Positions 29,522 through 38,264 of a stretch of 64,000 bases of DNA are shown here, piece by piece (positions within the stretch are counted from its first letter, which is position 1; every line of letters begins with the position of its first letter). The notes beneath the pieces are model-generated. The model did not search any database. It saw only the letters and a program-made list of their open reading frames with translations, and was not told the DNA's origin. Position numbers and translations under genes: made by a program. Source of the stretch: Ruminococcus sp. (GTDB lineage: Bacteria; Bacillota; Clostridia; Oscillospirales; Ruminococcaceae); NCBI GenBank assembly GCA_017462565.1, contig JAFTQW010000004.1, positions 62,001 to 126,000 on the forward strand. Direction: 5' to 3'.

Positions 29522-29550
29522 TTGTAATAAATTGATTCTTTAGATATTAT
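29522..29550 (+). promoter_or_regulatory. Possible promoter of the Xre-type gene
   Basis: TTGTAA (29522-29527), 17-nt spacer, TATTAT (29545-29550). It is back to back with the lipoprotein promoter. Confidence 0.5.
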
Positions 29551-29606
29551 AATATATTCATATCAAAAAATGTTCTATGACTATATATAATGAAAGGCAT
29601 GATATT

Positions 29607-29894
29607 ATGGACGTTGGAAAAAGAATCAAACAGCTTCGCGAAATGCGTGGAGTTACCGTGAATAAGCTTGCTAATATGGCTGGATTATCTCAAAGCTTTT
29701 TAAGAGAAATTGAACTGGGAAATAAAGTTCCCACTGTTGAAACTTTATCCTATTTCTGCGATGCATTGGAAGTTTCTTTAAGTGAATTTTTTAGTGAAGA
29801 TACGCCAACGATCAATCCAATATTAAAAACATCAATTACGAAACTAAATGCAGAACAGCAGATCAAACTTGCTGAATTTCTGAATTGTTTATAG
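29607..29894 (+). CDS. Xre-family helix-turn-helix regulator, 95 aa
   Basis: Residues 3-60 form a lambda-repressor-like domain: GKRIKQLREMRGVTVNKLANMAGLSQSFLREIELGNKVPTVETLSYFCDAL, typical of SinR/Xre proteins. The remaining 35 residues (LNAEQQIKLAEFLNCL) may dimerise. The ATG at 29607 has AAAGG 9 nt upstream; an in-frame ATG at 29577 has no ribosome site. It is divergent from the lipoprotein gene, whose promoter contains a large palindrome. No terminator is visible after the stop. Confidence 0.88.
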   Translation: MDVGKRIKQLREMRGVTVNKLANMAGLSQSFLREIELGNKVPTVETLSYFCDALEVSLSEFFSEDTPTINPILKTSITKLNAEQQIKLAEFLNCL

Positions 29895-30009
29895 TAAAGA
29901 GAATAATGTTAATTCATCATTAAATGTAAACTTTTTATGAACAGCAAACAACAGGCACGACTTTGTTATCCTCTAAGTTGAAATTTTACAGAAAATTACA
30001 AATAAGCCC

Positions 30010-30038
30010 TTTACAATTCCCATGATTTGTGATATAAT
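30010..30038 (+). promoter_or_regulatory. Promoter of the VanY-type carboxypeptidase gene
   Basis: TTTACA (30010-30015), 17-nt spacer, TATAAT (30033-30038). Nothing else is evident in 29895-30111. Confidence 0.65.
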
Positions 30039-30111
30039 ATATGTCAATTGGCAATATTGCTGAAATTTTATGTTAATTTTTGGCTCACTTAAAAGGAGAG
30101 ATTTTTATATC

Positions 30112-31167
30112 ATGAATAACGGAAACAAGCGAAGGGAAAAACACAGAAACGTTTCCTCTAAAAAATATAAAGTAAGATACGACAGAATCGTTGCGGCAGT
30201 TCTTGTTCTGGCGGTTATTATAGTGGTTCTTACATCCTGTATCAAAAGCATTTCAGGAAGCAAGAAAAAAAATGATGACAGTAAATCTTCCCAGACATCT
30301 ACGGAAGCTTCCACTGATAATCCGACTATTATTGATAACCTCACCACAAGCGATCAGACAAGCTCTATACTTTCATCCTCTACAAATAACGTTACTACCG
30401 TTTCGGCATTCTCTTCGGAAGTTCATCCTGCGGAGGATGTAAACCGTGGAGATCTTATCCTCGTAAATTCAGAACACGAATATAAATTCCCTGAACAGGA
30501 TACTGAACCTCTTACTCTTTACGATCATATCAATACCGATCATTATCAGTATAAAGACTGGATAATAAAGCTTGATTCAAACGTTATAGATCATCTCAAC
30601 TCTCTTATGGAGGCTTTCTACAAAGAAACTTCAAATAAAAACATCAATATCATTGAAGGCTATCGTACTCTTGAAGAGCAAAACAATCGCTACTACAGCG
30701 GTGATTCGCCGTTTATGGGAGGTTTTTCCGATTACCATACCGCACGTTCATTTGATATGGGTATCTTCCCGGAAGACGGTTCAAGCGCCGGATACTATTC
30801 TCCTATTGACGACTACGCCTTTATTGACGAACATTCCGCTGAATATGGATTTATCGTCCGTTTCCCGGAAGGAAAAGAGAATTTAACGGGAATACAGGCG
30901 AGAACCCAGACCTACCGCTACGTCGGAGTTCCTCATGCAGCTTATATAAAAGAAAATAATCTCTGCCTTGAAGAGTATATTGAAAAGATCAAGGAATATA
31001 ATAATACTGCGCCTCTTGAAATAAAGACAGGCGAAAAAATTTATAACGTTTACTTCGTTCCCGCAAATACAAGCGGAGATACTGATGTTCCCGTTCCTAC
31101 AGACAAAAGCTATACCGTTTCCGGCAACAATGTCGATGGATTTATTGTTACTGTTGAAATGAATTAA
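30112..31167 (+). CDS. Membrane-anchored D-Ala-D-Ala carboxypeptidase (VanY/M15B-like), 351 aa
   Basis: A basic cytoplasmic N terminus, one membrane segment (about 24-45, RIVAAVLVLAVIIVVLTSC), a Ser/Thr linker, then an M15B peptidase domain. The zinc ligands appear in SDYHTARSFDMG (His and Asp), with the later PHAAYI His; EGYRTLEEQN and EYGFIVRFPEGKENLTG are family segments. It trims stem peptides of peptidoglycan outside the membrane. The start at 30112 with GGAG upstream is preferred over the frame opening at 30070. The C-terminal 60 residues are an extra beta-rich piece of unknown role. Confidence 0.88.
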   Translation: MNNGNKRREKHRNVSSKKYKVRYDRIVAAVLVLAVIIVVLTSCIKSISGSKKKNDDSKSSQTSTEASTDNPTIIDNLTTSDQTSSILSSSTNNVTTVSAFSSEVHPAEDVNRGDLILVNSEHEYKFPEQDTEPLTLYDHINTDHYQYKDWIIKLDSNVIDHLNSLMEAFYKETSNKNINIIEGYRTLEEQNNRYYSGDSPFMGGFSDYHTARSFDMGIFPEDGSSAGYYSPIDDYAFIDEHSAEYGFIVRFPEGKENLTGIQARTQTYRYVGVPHAAYIKENNLCLEEYIEKIKEYNNTAPLEIKTGEKIYNVYFVPANTSGDTDVPVPTDKSYTVSGNNVDGFIVTVEMN

Positions 31168-31178
31168 ATACATACAAT

Positions 31179-31210
31179 AATGTGTTCTTCTTTTGAGGAA
31201 CACATTTTAT
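31179..31210 (+). terminator. Terminator after the carboxypeptidase gene
   Basis: Arms AATGTGTTC/GAACACATT with loop TTCTTTTGAG, then TTATTA; the U tract is short. Confidence 0.6.
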
Positions 31211-31255
31211 TAGAACCATTATTACGGGTTCGCAGAATATAACTGGAGAATAAAA

Positions 31256-32893
31256 GTGAAAAAGACAACATTTTTTTTATGCGCCTTGATTCTCGCTCTT
31301 CCGCTTGCTTCCTGCGGAAAAGACGACAGGGGCGATGGTTTGAATCATATGTATAATGTGCCGCTCTGCGGCAATCCCCAAAGCCTTGACCCTCAGTTTG
31401 CAGACGATCCCTCTTCAAACACCGTTATAAAAAATCTATACAGCGGTCTTGTTTCCATGGATCAATCAGGAAAAATATCCTGCTGCAATGCCGAAAGCTA
31501 TACTGTATCTCCTGACAATCTGGTTTATACATTTAAGCTCCGTCAGGATAATTATTGGTTTTTCGACAGCAACGACAACGATTATATTGACGATGACGAA
31601 TGTTTTCCCGTTGTCGCCGACGATTACGTTTTCGCCTTTCAGAGAATACTTGATCCGCAGATGCAGTCGCCATACGCTTCTGATTTTTCCTGTATTAAAA
31701 ATGCAAAATCTATCATTAACAAAGAAGCTTCTCCGGAATCCGCCGGAGTTACTGCACTCGATAAATATACTTTGGAGATAACTCTTGATTATCCCTCAGC
31801 AGAATTTCTCGGTATGCTTACTTCTTCAGCAGCATATCCGTGCAATAAAGAGTTTTTCTATTCAACTAAAGGCAGGTACGGTCTTGATGAAGATTCTGTT
31901 ATGTCTAACGGAGCTTTCTATGTCCGTCAATGGTTTTATGATCCGTACGGAGTCCACAATATTCTCTATATGAAACGGAACGACAAAAATATCAGCGAGC
32001 AGTATCAGATCTCGCCAAGCTACCTGAGCTTCACAATTCAAAAATCAGACAGCGATATCAAACAGCTTTTTAAAGATGAAGAAATCGACTGCTTCACGAC
32101 TATGAACAACTCTTACAACTCTAAAAAATACTCGGTTACAAGCTCAAAAGCAACTACGCTCGGACTTATATTCAATCCTGACGACAATTATTTTTCCAAT
32201 CAGAATCTACGCAAAGCGCTCGCTCTTTCAATTGACAGAAACGATTTAAGCGGACGTATCGGAAGTGATATTTCAATTGCTTCAGGAATAATTCCTCCTG
32301 CCGCAAATCTTGCCGGAAGAAGCTATCGTGAACTTTCTTCCGATTCTCAGTTCAGTTCTTATAACCTTGAAGAAGCAAAAAAATATCTTGAAGCGGCAAA
32401 ACAGGAACTTAATATCGGTTCGGTCGAGTCAATAAAAATTCTTGTCAACGCAGAAACTGTTAATTCCGGAGATCTTCACATTCTATCTCAAAGCTGGCAG
32501 GAAACTCTTGGAGTTTATATCGGCATTGAGGACGTAACTGCCGACGAATTCAACCGCCGTATTGCCGACGGAGATTTCAGCATTGCGCTTTATCCTCTTA
32601 AAGGCGACATAAACAGCGGTCTGTCTGTTATCGGACAGTTTGAGAAAAATGAATTTCTGAAAAAAAGTCTCGGAAAAGATTTTTCATATACGGATAAGAT
32701 TTTAAAATGTCAGACCGTTGCAGAGCTTGTTGAAATCTACCGCTCTGCGGAACAGGATATTATAAGCGGATTTGGCTTTATTCCGCTGTTTTATAAAAAC
32801 TCTTATCTTGTTGCGAACAAGGATAATGAAGAAATCTTCTTTGATCCATTTTCTGAATCAGTCGATTTTCGCCTTGCCAAAAACTATAGCTGA
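31256..32893 (+). CDS. Oligopeptide/dipeptide-type solute-binding lipoprotein (family 5), orphan, 545 aa
   Basis: The start codon is GTG, with GGAG 7 nt upstream. Lipobox LASC (Cys20). The body matches OppA/DppA-type binding proteins: CGNPQSLDPQFADDPSSNTVIKNLYSGLV, TVSPDNLVYTFKLRQDNYWF, ADDYVFAFQRILDP, SNGAFYVRQW, and FSNQNLRKALALSIDRNDL. An acidic insertion DSNDNDYIDDDE sits where other members have a short loop. No permease or ATPase genes are next to it, so it either feeds a transporter encoded elsewhere or has a signalling role. Confidence 0.9.
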   Translation: MKKTTFFLCALILALPLASCGKDDRGDGLNHMYNVPLCGNPQSLDPQFADDPSSNTVIKNLYSGLVSMDQSGKISCCNAESYTVSPDNLVYTFKLRQDNYWFFDSNDNDYIDDDECFPVVADDYVFAFQRILDPQMQSPYASDFSCIKNAKSIINKEASPESAGVTALDKYTLEITLDYPSAEFLGMLTSSAAYPCNKEFFYSTKGRYGLDEDSVMSNGAFYVRQWFYDPYGVHNILYMKRNDKNISEQYQISPSYLSFTIQKSDSDIKQLFKDEEIDCFTTMNNSYNSKKYSVTSSKATTLGLIFNPDDNYFSNQNLRKALALSIDRNDLSGRIGSDISIASGIIPPAANLAGRSYRELSSDSQFSSYNLEEAKKYLEAAKQELNIGSVESIKILVNAETVNSGDLHILSQSWQETLGVYIGIEDVTADEFNRRIADGDFSIALYPLKGDINSGLSVIGQFEKNEFLKKSLGKDFSYTDKILKCQTVAELVEIYRSAEQDIISGFGFIPLFYKNSYLVANKDNEEIFFDPFSESVDFRLAKNYS

Positions 32894-33090
32894 GCATAGT
32901 CATAAAGGCTGCCGCCATACTTCGCAGCAGTCAATTACATAAGATAATACATCAACAACTATTGAGAACCCGTCTTAACACCTTGATTATTGGCAGAGCA
33001 ATATATTACAATCTGCAAGAAAATGGCGTGAAATTATTACAGAAAAAATACAAAATTCCGACGATTCTGTAATAAGAGAGCCTAAACGGT

Positions 33091-33119
33091 TGACATTTTT
33101 CTCAAATGCTGTTACAATA
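33091..33119 (+). promoter_or_regulatory. Promoter of the pseudokinase gene
   Basis: TTGACA (33091-33096), 17-nt spacer, TACAAT (33114-33119). The gap before it (32894-33090) contains an inverted repeat TTATTACAGAA/TTCTGTAATAA and no clear terminator. Confidence 0.78.
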
Positions 33120-33205
33120 AATACGATGGCTTTTTATTGATTCATCAAATAAATATCATCGCTATCGCCAAAAGCGTTGATTATAATAAAAAAGGAGGAG
33201 CTGTT

Positions 33206-35203
33206 TTGGGAGAACACATATTCTGTTATAAATGCATGGAAAAATTCGATTCCGATCTTCATATCTGTCCGAATTGCGGCTATGATAACACTTCGCCGCA
33301 TAATCCCATGTATATATCCCCAGGTACAATACTCCACGACAGATATCTTGTCGGTATTCTACTTGAATACAACGGTGAAGGAGCTACATATGTCGGTCAT
33401 GATATTTCAACCGGATGTAAAGTGCTTTTAAGAGAATATATGCCTATTAATCTCTGTTCCCGTGTTAAAAACAAAGCAACTATCAATGTAAATTACAACG
33501 ACCTTGCCAAATACAAAGCTTTTATGGCTGAGTATACCGAGCTGAACAAATCTCTTGCAAGACTGAGAAACGATTCAAATATTAATCCTGTTCTTGATAT
33601 GTTTGCCGAAAATAATACGACCTATACGGTTTTTGAGTATATCGACGGAGTGAAAATGCTTGATTTTCTTAAAGATAATGCCGGAGAACTTAGCTGGGAA
33701 CAGGTTTCAAAGCTTTTTCCGCCCCTGTTTACTACTATCGGCAGACTTCATAACGCCGGTATTATCCACCGTGCTATCAGTCCCGATACGGTTTATATCA
33801 CTTCCAAAGGCGAACTCAGACTTTCAAGCTTCTGTATTTCAGCGGTAAGAACAGCGGACGCAGGTCTTGAATACGAGCTGTTTAAAGGTTATGCTGCACC
33901 GGAACAGTATTCTGCAAGCAGCAGCAGCCGTCAAGGCTCATGGACGGACGTTTACGGAATATGCGCCCTTATTTATCGTGCGCTTACAGGATGTATGCCG
34001 GATGATTCTATAAATCGTCTCAAACACGATGATCTTCACGAGCCTGCTATGCTCAATTCACAGATTCCGCAGCATATTTCACGGGTTATTATGGACGGTA
34101 TGAATCTCAGCGGCAGAGACCGTATCCAGACTATCACAGAGCTTGTCACAAGACTTTTTGAACAGCCGGCAAATATAAGAAATACCACTTCGACTCCAAT
34201 TCTCACTCCTCCGCCGACAGCGCAGTCTGCTAATCCGGTTCAGGAAAATATTCAAAACAAAAATTACGGAAACTATAACGTACCGAATAATCCTAACGTA
34301 TATCAGCAGCCGATACAAAATCCAATATATAATAATCCCCCGCCGAAAAATTACGATGATTACCGTTACGAAAAAGTAAATACCGTTGACAGAATAAAAA
34401 TCCCGATAATTATTGGCATTCTTCTTTTTGCAATACTTTTGATAATTGCCGTTGTTATATTCAATATTCTCGGCGGCGGCAATAATGACGATACATCAGG
34501 CGGCAAAAGTAAAAATACTTCCGTTACCGACAATGTTGTTTCAGGAACGACCGAACCGACTTCTGATGATGCGTCGGAAAATAAGGACACCGAAGTTCCT
34601 AATCTGGTAGGCAAATTCTTTGAACATACAAAGGAACAATATCAGGATTATTTCATTCTTGATCCGACTTATGAATATAATGATGATTACGATAACGATA
34701 TGATCTTTGAACAGGAAACAGAAGCCGGAACTATGATTGCCAGCGGAAGCGTAGTTAAGGTTAAGGTAAGCAAGGGAAAGGAATCGGCAATTATCCCCGA
34801 CTTCAGCGGATGTAATGTTTCACAGTACAAAAATCGTCTCGAAGCCGCAGGCATTTCTGATTTCAACTATCAGTTCCTGCCTTCAACAACATATTACGGT
34901 GAGCCTAACTCTATTATTGAGCTTCAGGTTGACGGAAAAACTGTCAGCCCCGGAACTTTCTTCAGCAATAAGGAAGGCAAAAAGCTTACGGTATACTATG
35001 TTTCCGAAGATACTCAGGCTCAAACAACTCAGCCGCCCGCCACTGATCCTGAACCAGTAACTACAGCTGCTGAACCAGAAACTACTACTTCATACATTGA
35101 ACCTACTACACAACCGCCAATTCAGACTAATCCGCCTCCGACTGATGCTCCGGTGACAGATGCTCCGGTAACAGACGTTCCGCCTGAATACGGCGAATGG
35201 TAA
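33206..35203 (+). CDS. Zinc-ribbon membrane pseudokinase with PASTA-like domains, 665 aa
   Basis: The start is TTG at 33206, with AAGGAGG 7 nt upstream. Order of parts: N-terminal zinc ribbon CYKC...CPNCG (7-25); kinase-like domain (about 40-320); a Pro/Asn/Gln-rich linker; one membrane segment (about 398-420); a PASTA repeat (463-524, VPNLVGKFF...VVKVKVSKG); a second PASTA-like unit (529-600); and a Pro/Thr-rich tail. The kinase marks are degenerate: the ATP lysine is Arg76 (LLREYMP), HRD is HRA (Ala190), PDN is PDT, and DFG is SFC (208-210). It therefore probably does not phosphorylate but may bind cell-wall fragments outside and partners inside. A terminator follows. Confidence 0.88.
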   Translation: MGEHIFCYKCMEKFDSDLHICPNCGYDNTSPHNPMYISPGTILHDRYLVGILLEYNGEGATYVGHDISTGCKVLLREYMPINLCSRVKNKATINVNYNDLAKYKAFMAEYTELNKSLARLRNDSNINPVLDMFAENNTTYTVFEYIDGVKMLDFLKDNAGELSWEQVSKLFPPLFTTIGRLHNAGIIHRAISPDTVYITSKGELRLSSFCISAVRTADAGLEYELFKGYAAPEQYSASSSSRQGSWTDVYGICALIYRALTGCMPDDSINRLKHDDLHEPAMLNSQIPQHISRVIMDGMNLSGRDRIQTITELVTRLFEQPANIRNTTSTPILTPPPTAQSANPVQENIQNKNYGNYNVPNNPNVYQQPIQNPIYNNPPPKNYDDYRYEKVNTVDRIKIPIIIGILLFAILLIIAVVIFNILGGGNNDDTSGGKSKNTSVTDNVVSGTTEPTSDDASENKDTEVPNLVGKFFEHTKEQYQDYFILDPTYEYNDDYDNDMIFEQETEAGTMIASGSVVKVKVSKGKESAIIPDFSGCNVSQYKNRLEAAGISDFNYQFLPSTTYYGEPNSIIELQVDGKTVSPGTFFSNKEGKKLTVYYVSEDTQAQTTQPPATDPEPVTTAAEPETTTSYIEPTTQPPIQTNPPPTDAPVTDAPVTDVPPEYGEW

Positions 35204-35251
35204 GAATTGAAATTTATTACGTATAATCGAAACATTAGAATAATAAAAATC

Positions 35252-35285
35252 AGAGCTGCTGTACGAAAGTACAACAGCTCTTTTT
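35252..35285 (+). terminator. Terminator after the pseudokinase gene
   Basis: Stem AGAGCTG/CAGCTCT plus TGTAC/GTACA with a GAAA-type tip, then five T. Confidence 0.88.
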
Positions 35286-35293
35286 ATACGTTT

Positions 35294-35542
35294 TCAGTCT
35301 TTTGAATACATTTCCTCAAGCCATTTTATCATTAAAGCGAATCCCTCTTCACTTCGTTCAAATTCCTGTTCGTGCTCGATCTCGGCTTTCATTGAGCATA
35401 GTCTGCTGTGCCAAACCATTGCTTTCAGCTTTTCTCCGGTTATAACTTTATACGAGAAATCGTTCTTGCTTCCGGAATAATCATTTCCGCTGTCAAAATA
35501 GTAAAATTTAGGAATCTCAAAAACCTCTGAAACGCTCGGCAT
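35294..35542 (-). CDS. Small conserved-looking protein, unknown function, 82 aa
   Basis: Begins at the ATG at 35542 (MPSVSEVFEIPKFYYFDSG), with GGAGG 8 nt upstream, 2 nt after the HAD phosphatase stop. Acidic C-terminal half (EIEHEQEFERSEEGFALMIKWLEEMY). It contains several aromatic residues and no signal or membrane segment. I do not recognise the family. Its tight spacing to the HAD gene makes a cotranscribed product likely. Confidence 0.65.
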   Translation of the reverse strand: MPSVSEVFEIPKFYYFDSGNDYSGSKNDFSYKVITGEKLKAMVWHSRLCSMKAEIEHEQEFERSEEGFALMIKWLEEMYSKD

Positions 35543-35544
35543 AA

Positions 35545-36222
35545 TCAGCACCTCCCCTTGAAAAATCCAACAGCCTTATCAAGACTTTCATAAACTCCGC
35601 TGAGAAGAGGAAGAACCTCCTCATCAGGCTGTGTAAGATCGGGAATCATAATAGTCTGACACCCGGCACTGTACGCAGATTTAATGCCGTTTGGCGAATC
35701 TTCAAATGCGGCACATTCAGACGGAAGAAGCTGAAGCTCCGACGCCGCTTTAAGATAGATATCCGGCGCCGGCTTGCCGTTCTCGACCATATCTCCGCAT
35801 ATTATCGCATCGAAATATTCAGCCGCTCCGATCAAATTCAGATAAGCATTCGTCCTTTCACGTGCCGTAGCAGTCGCTATGGCTATTTTTATACCATTTT
35901 CATGGAGAAATTCAAGAAGTTCAAATACGCCTTTTTTCGTCTCAAATCCATTTTCCTTTATAAATGAGTCCATAAGTTCAACCCTGCGTGCATGAATATC
36001 GTAGTATGGAAATTCCTCTCCGAAAATACCTTTGAGCTTTTCAACGGCAAATTTTCTTGCAAGACTTCTTATCCCGAAAACGTGCTGTTCTGTCATATTA
36101 TAGCCAAAATCAGCCGCAGCCTGCATCCAGAACCGCAAATAGAGTTTTTCCGTATCGAGAATCACTCCGTCCATATCAAATATTGCGCCTTTTATTTTTT
36201 TGCTGTTCATTGTTGAAGTCAT
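35545..36222 (-). CDS. HAD-superfamily hydrolase, beta-phosphoglucomutase-like, 225 aa
   Basis: Motif I FDMDGVILDTEK (about 15-26) with the nucleophile and acid aspartates, a helical cap with YNMTEQHVFGIRSLARK, motif II Thr/Ser in IAIATATARER, the lysine in ENGKPAPDIY and motif III FEDSPNGIKSAYSAG. This is the class of beta-phosphoglucomutases and sugar-phosphate phosphatases. Downstream of glgA (34 nt), so it may act on glucose phosphates, but the substrate cannot be read from the sequence. The start is uncertain between 36222 and 36210; neither has a strong ribosome site. Confidence 0.88.
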   Translation of the reverse strand: MTSTMNSKKIKGAIFDMDGVILDTEKLYLRFWMQAAADFGYNMTEQHVFGIRSLARKFAVEKLKGIFGEEFPYYDIHARRVELMDSFIKENGFETKKGVFELLEFLHENGIKIAIATATARERTNAYLNLIGAAEYFDAIICGDMVENGKPAPDIYLKAASELQLLPSECAAFEDSPNGIKSAYSAGCQTIMIPDLTQPDEEVLPLLSGVYESLDKAVGFFKGRC

Positions 36223-36256
36223 CTCAATTCTGCTTCTGTCTTAAATTTAATGACGC

Positions 36257-37711
36257 TTACCAGTTTATCATCCAGGTGTACATACCCTCATACTGTCTTG
36301 CGGAGCTGTTCCATGAGAAATCAGTCTCCATTCCACGCTTAACCATTTTATCCCACTGGTCACGGTGATCATAGTAGATATGTTTTGAGTAATTGATAAC
36401 ACCAAGCATTTCATCTCCATTGTAATTCGCAAATGAAAAACCTGTTCCTGTTCCGTCAAATTCGTTATAAGGCTGAACCGTATCCTTAAGACCGCCTGTT
36501 TCACGAACTATCGGCACTGTTCCGTAACGAAGCGAAATAAGCTGAGTCAGACCGCATGGCTCAAACAGCGACGGCATGAGCATTGCGTCCGCAGCAGCAT
36601 AAAGCTTATGAGCAAGTTCGTCGGAATAAAGAATATTTGCAGAAACTCTTTCAGGATATTTCCACTGATAATGTCTGAACATATTCTCATATCTTGGATC
36701 GCCTGTGCCTATAACAACAAACTGTGTAAACTCATCACAAATACGTTCTATAGCATAATTTACCAGATCAAGTCCCTTCTGATCGGTAAGTCGTGAAATG
36801 ATTGCAATCATATATTTATCTCTGTCAACAGGCAGACCAAGCTGCTGCTGAAGCTTTTCCTTGTTGACAGCTTTCTTCTCCTTGAAATTTTTAGAGTTGA
36901 ATTCAGCAAAGATCTGCTTATCATTTGCAGGATTAAACACGTTGTAGTCAATTCCGTTTACGATTCCTCTTAAAGAAGCAGAACGGGCACGAAGAAGTCC
37001 GTCAAGCTGCTCGCCATAGAAAGGATATTTTATTTCTTCGGCATAGGTTTCAGAAACAGTTGTGATATAATCAGCATAAACAAGTCCGCCTTTAAGCATA
37101 TTTGCATCCTTATGGAATTCCAGCTTATCGGGAGTAAACATATAATCCGGCAGAGCAGTGTTATATTTAAACATATCAATATTCCATACTCCCTGAAATT
37201 TCAGGTTATGAATAGTCATGATAGTTTTGGTAGAGCTGTAGAAAGGATTTGTTGCAAAAGATGTGTGGAGGAAAACAGGAATCATAGAAGCCTGCCAGTC
37301 ATGACAATGAATAATATCCGGACGAAATCCCACAACCGGCATAATAGCCATAACGGCTTTTCCGAAGAAAATGAAACGTTCTATATCCCACTTCAGATCA
37401 GAGGAATAAGGAGTATCGCATTTAAAATAATACTCGTTGTCAACAAAATAAAATTTGATGCCGTTGTATTCATATTCCATAATTCCGACGTGCTGTTTGT
37501 CAGGATGCATACCAAAATCCATATAGAAATGAGTTACATAGCGGAAATTGTTTCTATATTTTTCAGGAATGCAGGTATAATAGGGCATAATTACCCTGAC
37601 GTCAAATTCATTTTTATTCAGATACTGTGGAAGAGCGCCGACAACATCGGCAAGACCGCCTGTTTTTATAAACGGTACGCATTCAGAAGCTGCAAATAAG
37701 ATATTTTTCAT
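36257..37711 (-). CDS. glgA: Glycogen (starch) synthase, GT5, 484 aa
   Basis: ADP-glucose-dependent alpha-1,4-glucan synthesis. Marks: FAASECVPFIKTGGLADVVGALP at the N terminus (KTGGL binds ADP-glucose), HCHDWQASMIP, VNGIDYNVFNP, and the C-terminal EPCGLTQLISLRYGTVPIVRETGGLKDTV. Full length for the family. AAGGAG lies 8-9 nt before the ATG. It has its own promoter at 37772-37800, with a small palindrome just downstream of the start of transcription. No other glg genes lie in the window. Confidence 0.96.
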   Translation of the reverse strand: MKNILFAASECVPFIKTGGLADVVGALPQYLNKNEFDVRVIMPYYTCIPEKYRNNFRYVTHFYMDFGMHPDKQHVGIMEYEYNGIKFYFVDNEYYFKCDTPYSSDLKWDIERFIFFGKAVMAIMPVVGFRPDIIHCHDWQASMIPVFLHTSFATNPFYSSTKTIMTIHNLKFQGVWNIDMFKYNTALPDYMFTPDKLEFHKDANMLKGGLVYADYITTVSETYAEEIKYPFYGEQLDGLLRARSASLRGIVNGIDYNVFNPANDKQIFAEFNSKNFKEKKAVNKEKLQQQLGLPVDRDKYMIAIISRLTDQKGLDLVNYAIERICDEFTQFVVIGTGDPRYENMFRHYQWKYPERVSANILYSDELAHKLYAAADAMLMPSLFEPCGLTQLISLRYGTVPIVRETGGLKDTVQPYNEFDGTGTGFSFANYNGDEMLGVINYSKHIYYDHRDQWDKMVKRGMETDFSWNSSARQYEGMYTWMINW

Positions 37712-37744
37712 GCCATTAACTCCTTAAAATCAAAAGATTATCAT

Positions 37745-37759
37745 AGCTGTAGTACAGCT
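37745..37759. promoter_or_regulatory. Palindrome in the glgA leader
   Basis: AGCTGTA-G-TACAGCT, 7-nt perfect arms, placed about 8-25 nt downstream of the expected start of transcription. Candidate operator. Confidence 0.45.
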
Positions 37760-37771
37760 TATCATATTTAT

Positions 37772-37800
37772 ATTATATACCAAAAATTCACATTAGTCAA
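37772..37800 (-). promoter_or_regulatory. Promoter of glgA
   Basis: Minus strand TTGACT (37795-37800), 17-nt spacer, TATAAT (37772-37777). Confidence 0.8.
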
Positions 37801-37801
37801 T

Positions 37802-37842
37802 AGAAAATTATAGAGACTGCACAAATTGTGCAATCTCTATAA
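37802..37842 (-). terminator. Terminator between the purL side and the glgA promoter
   Basis: Inverted arms TTATAGAGA and TGCACAA with their complements (37808-37842); on the minus strand TTTTCTA follows. It would insulate glgA from transcription coming from purL. Confidence 0.65.
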
Positions 37843-37866
37843 AAATAAGTCTAAAGTATCCTGAAA

Positions 37867-38260
37867 CAACATTTACTTTTTGTTATGTTTATCAAGTGGA
37901 CTTTGTACCTTTAATTTCTTGCTGAAGTAGTTATTTCCGTACGGGCACCCTGCCCTAATCCTCTCAGATACCCATGTAGGGTATCTGAGAGGATTAATAC
38001 CGGGTTTCCAAAGGGACTGTACGTCCCTTTGGCAGGGGTTTAAGGGGACCAATGCCAACAACTTTAGCGGGGACGCTGTCCCCGTACCCCTGCCAAAGGG
38101 TTATTCAACCCTTTGGAAACCCAGTATTAATTATTTCAAATACCGTTGGTATTTGAAATAATTATGGCTATCGCCAAAGATTGAATACTTTTTGGCAAAA
38201 GTTCAAGGTGCAAAATCTCTTAGTTGTTGGCATTGTAAAGGGGACAGCGTCCCCTTAATA
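37867..38260. repeat. Repeat copy R3, glgA-purL gap
   Basis: It begins ATTTACTTTTTGTTATG like copies R5 and R7. It contains a perfect 18-bp hairpin (37956-37973 with 37979-37996), then two inverted copies of the core: GGTTTCCAAAGGGACTG...CCCTTTGGCAGGGG forward and CCCCTGCCAAAGGGTTA...CCCTTTGGAAACCC reversed. After these come ATTTCAAATACC/GGTATTTGAAAT and a final GGGGACAGCGTCCCC. The stretch ends at the purL stop. No gene is seen in it. Confidence 0.75.
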
Positions 38261-38264
38261 GTGT

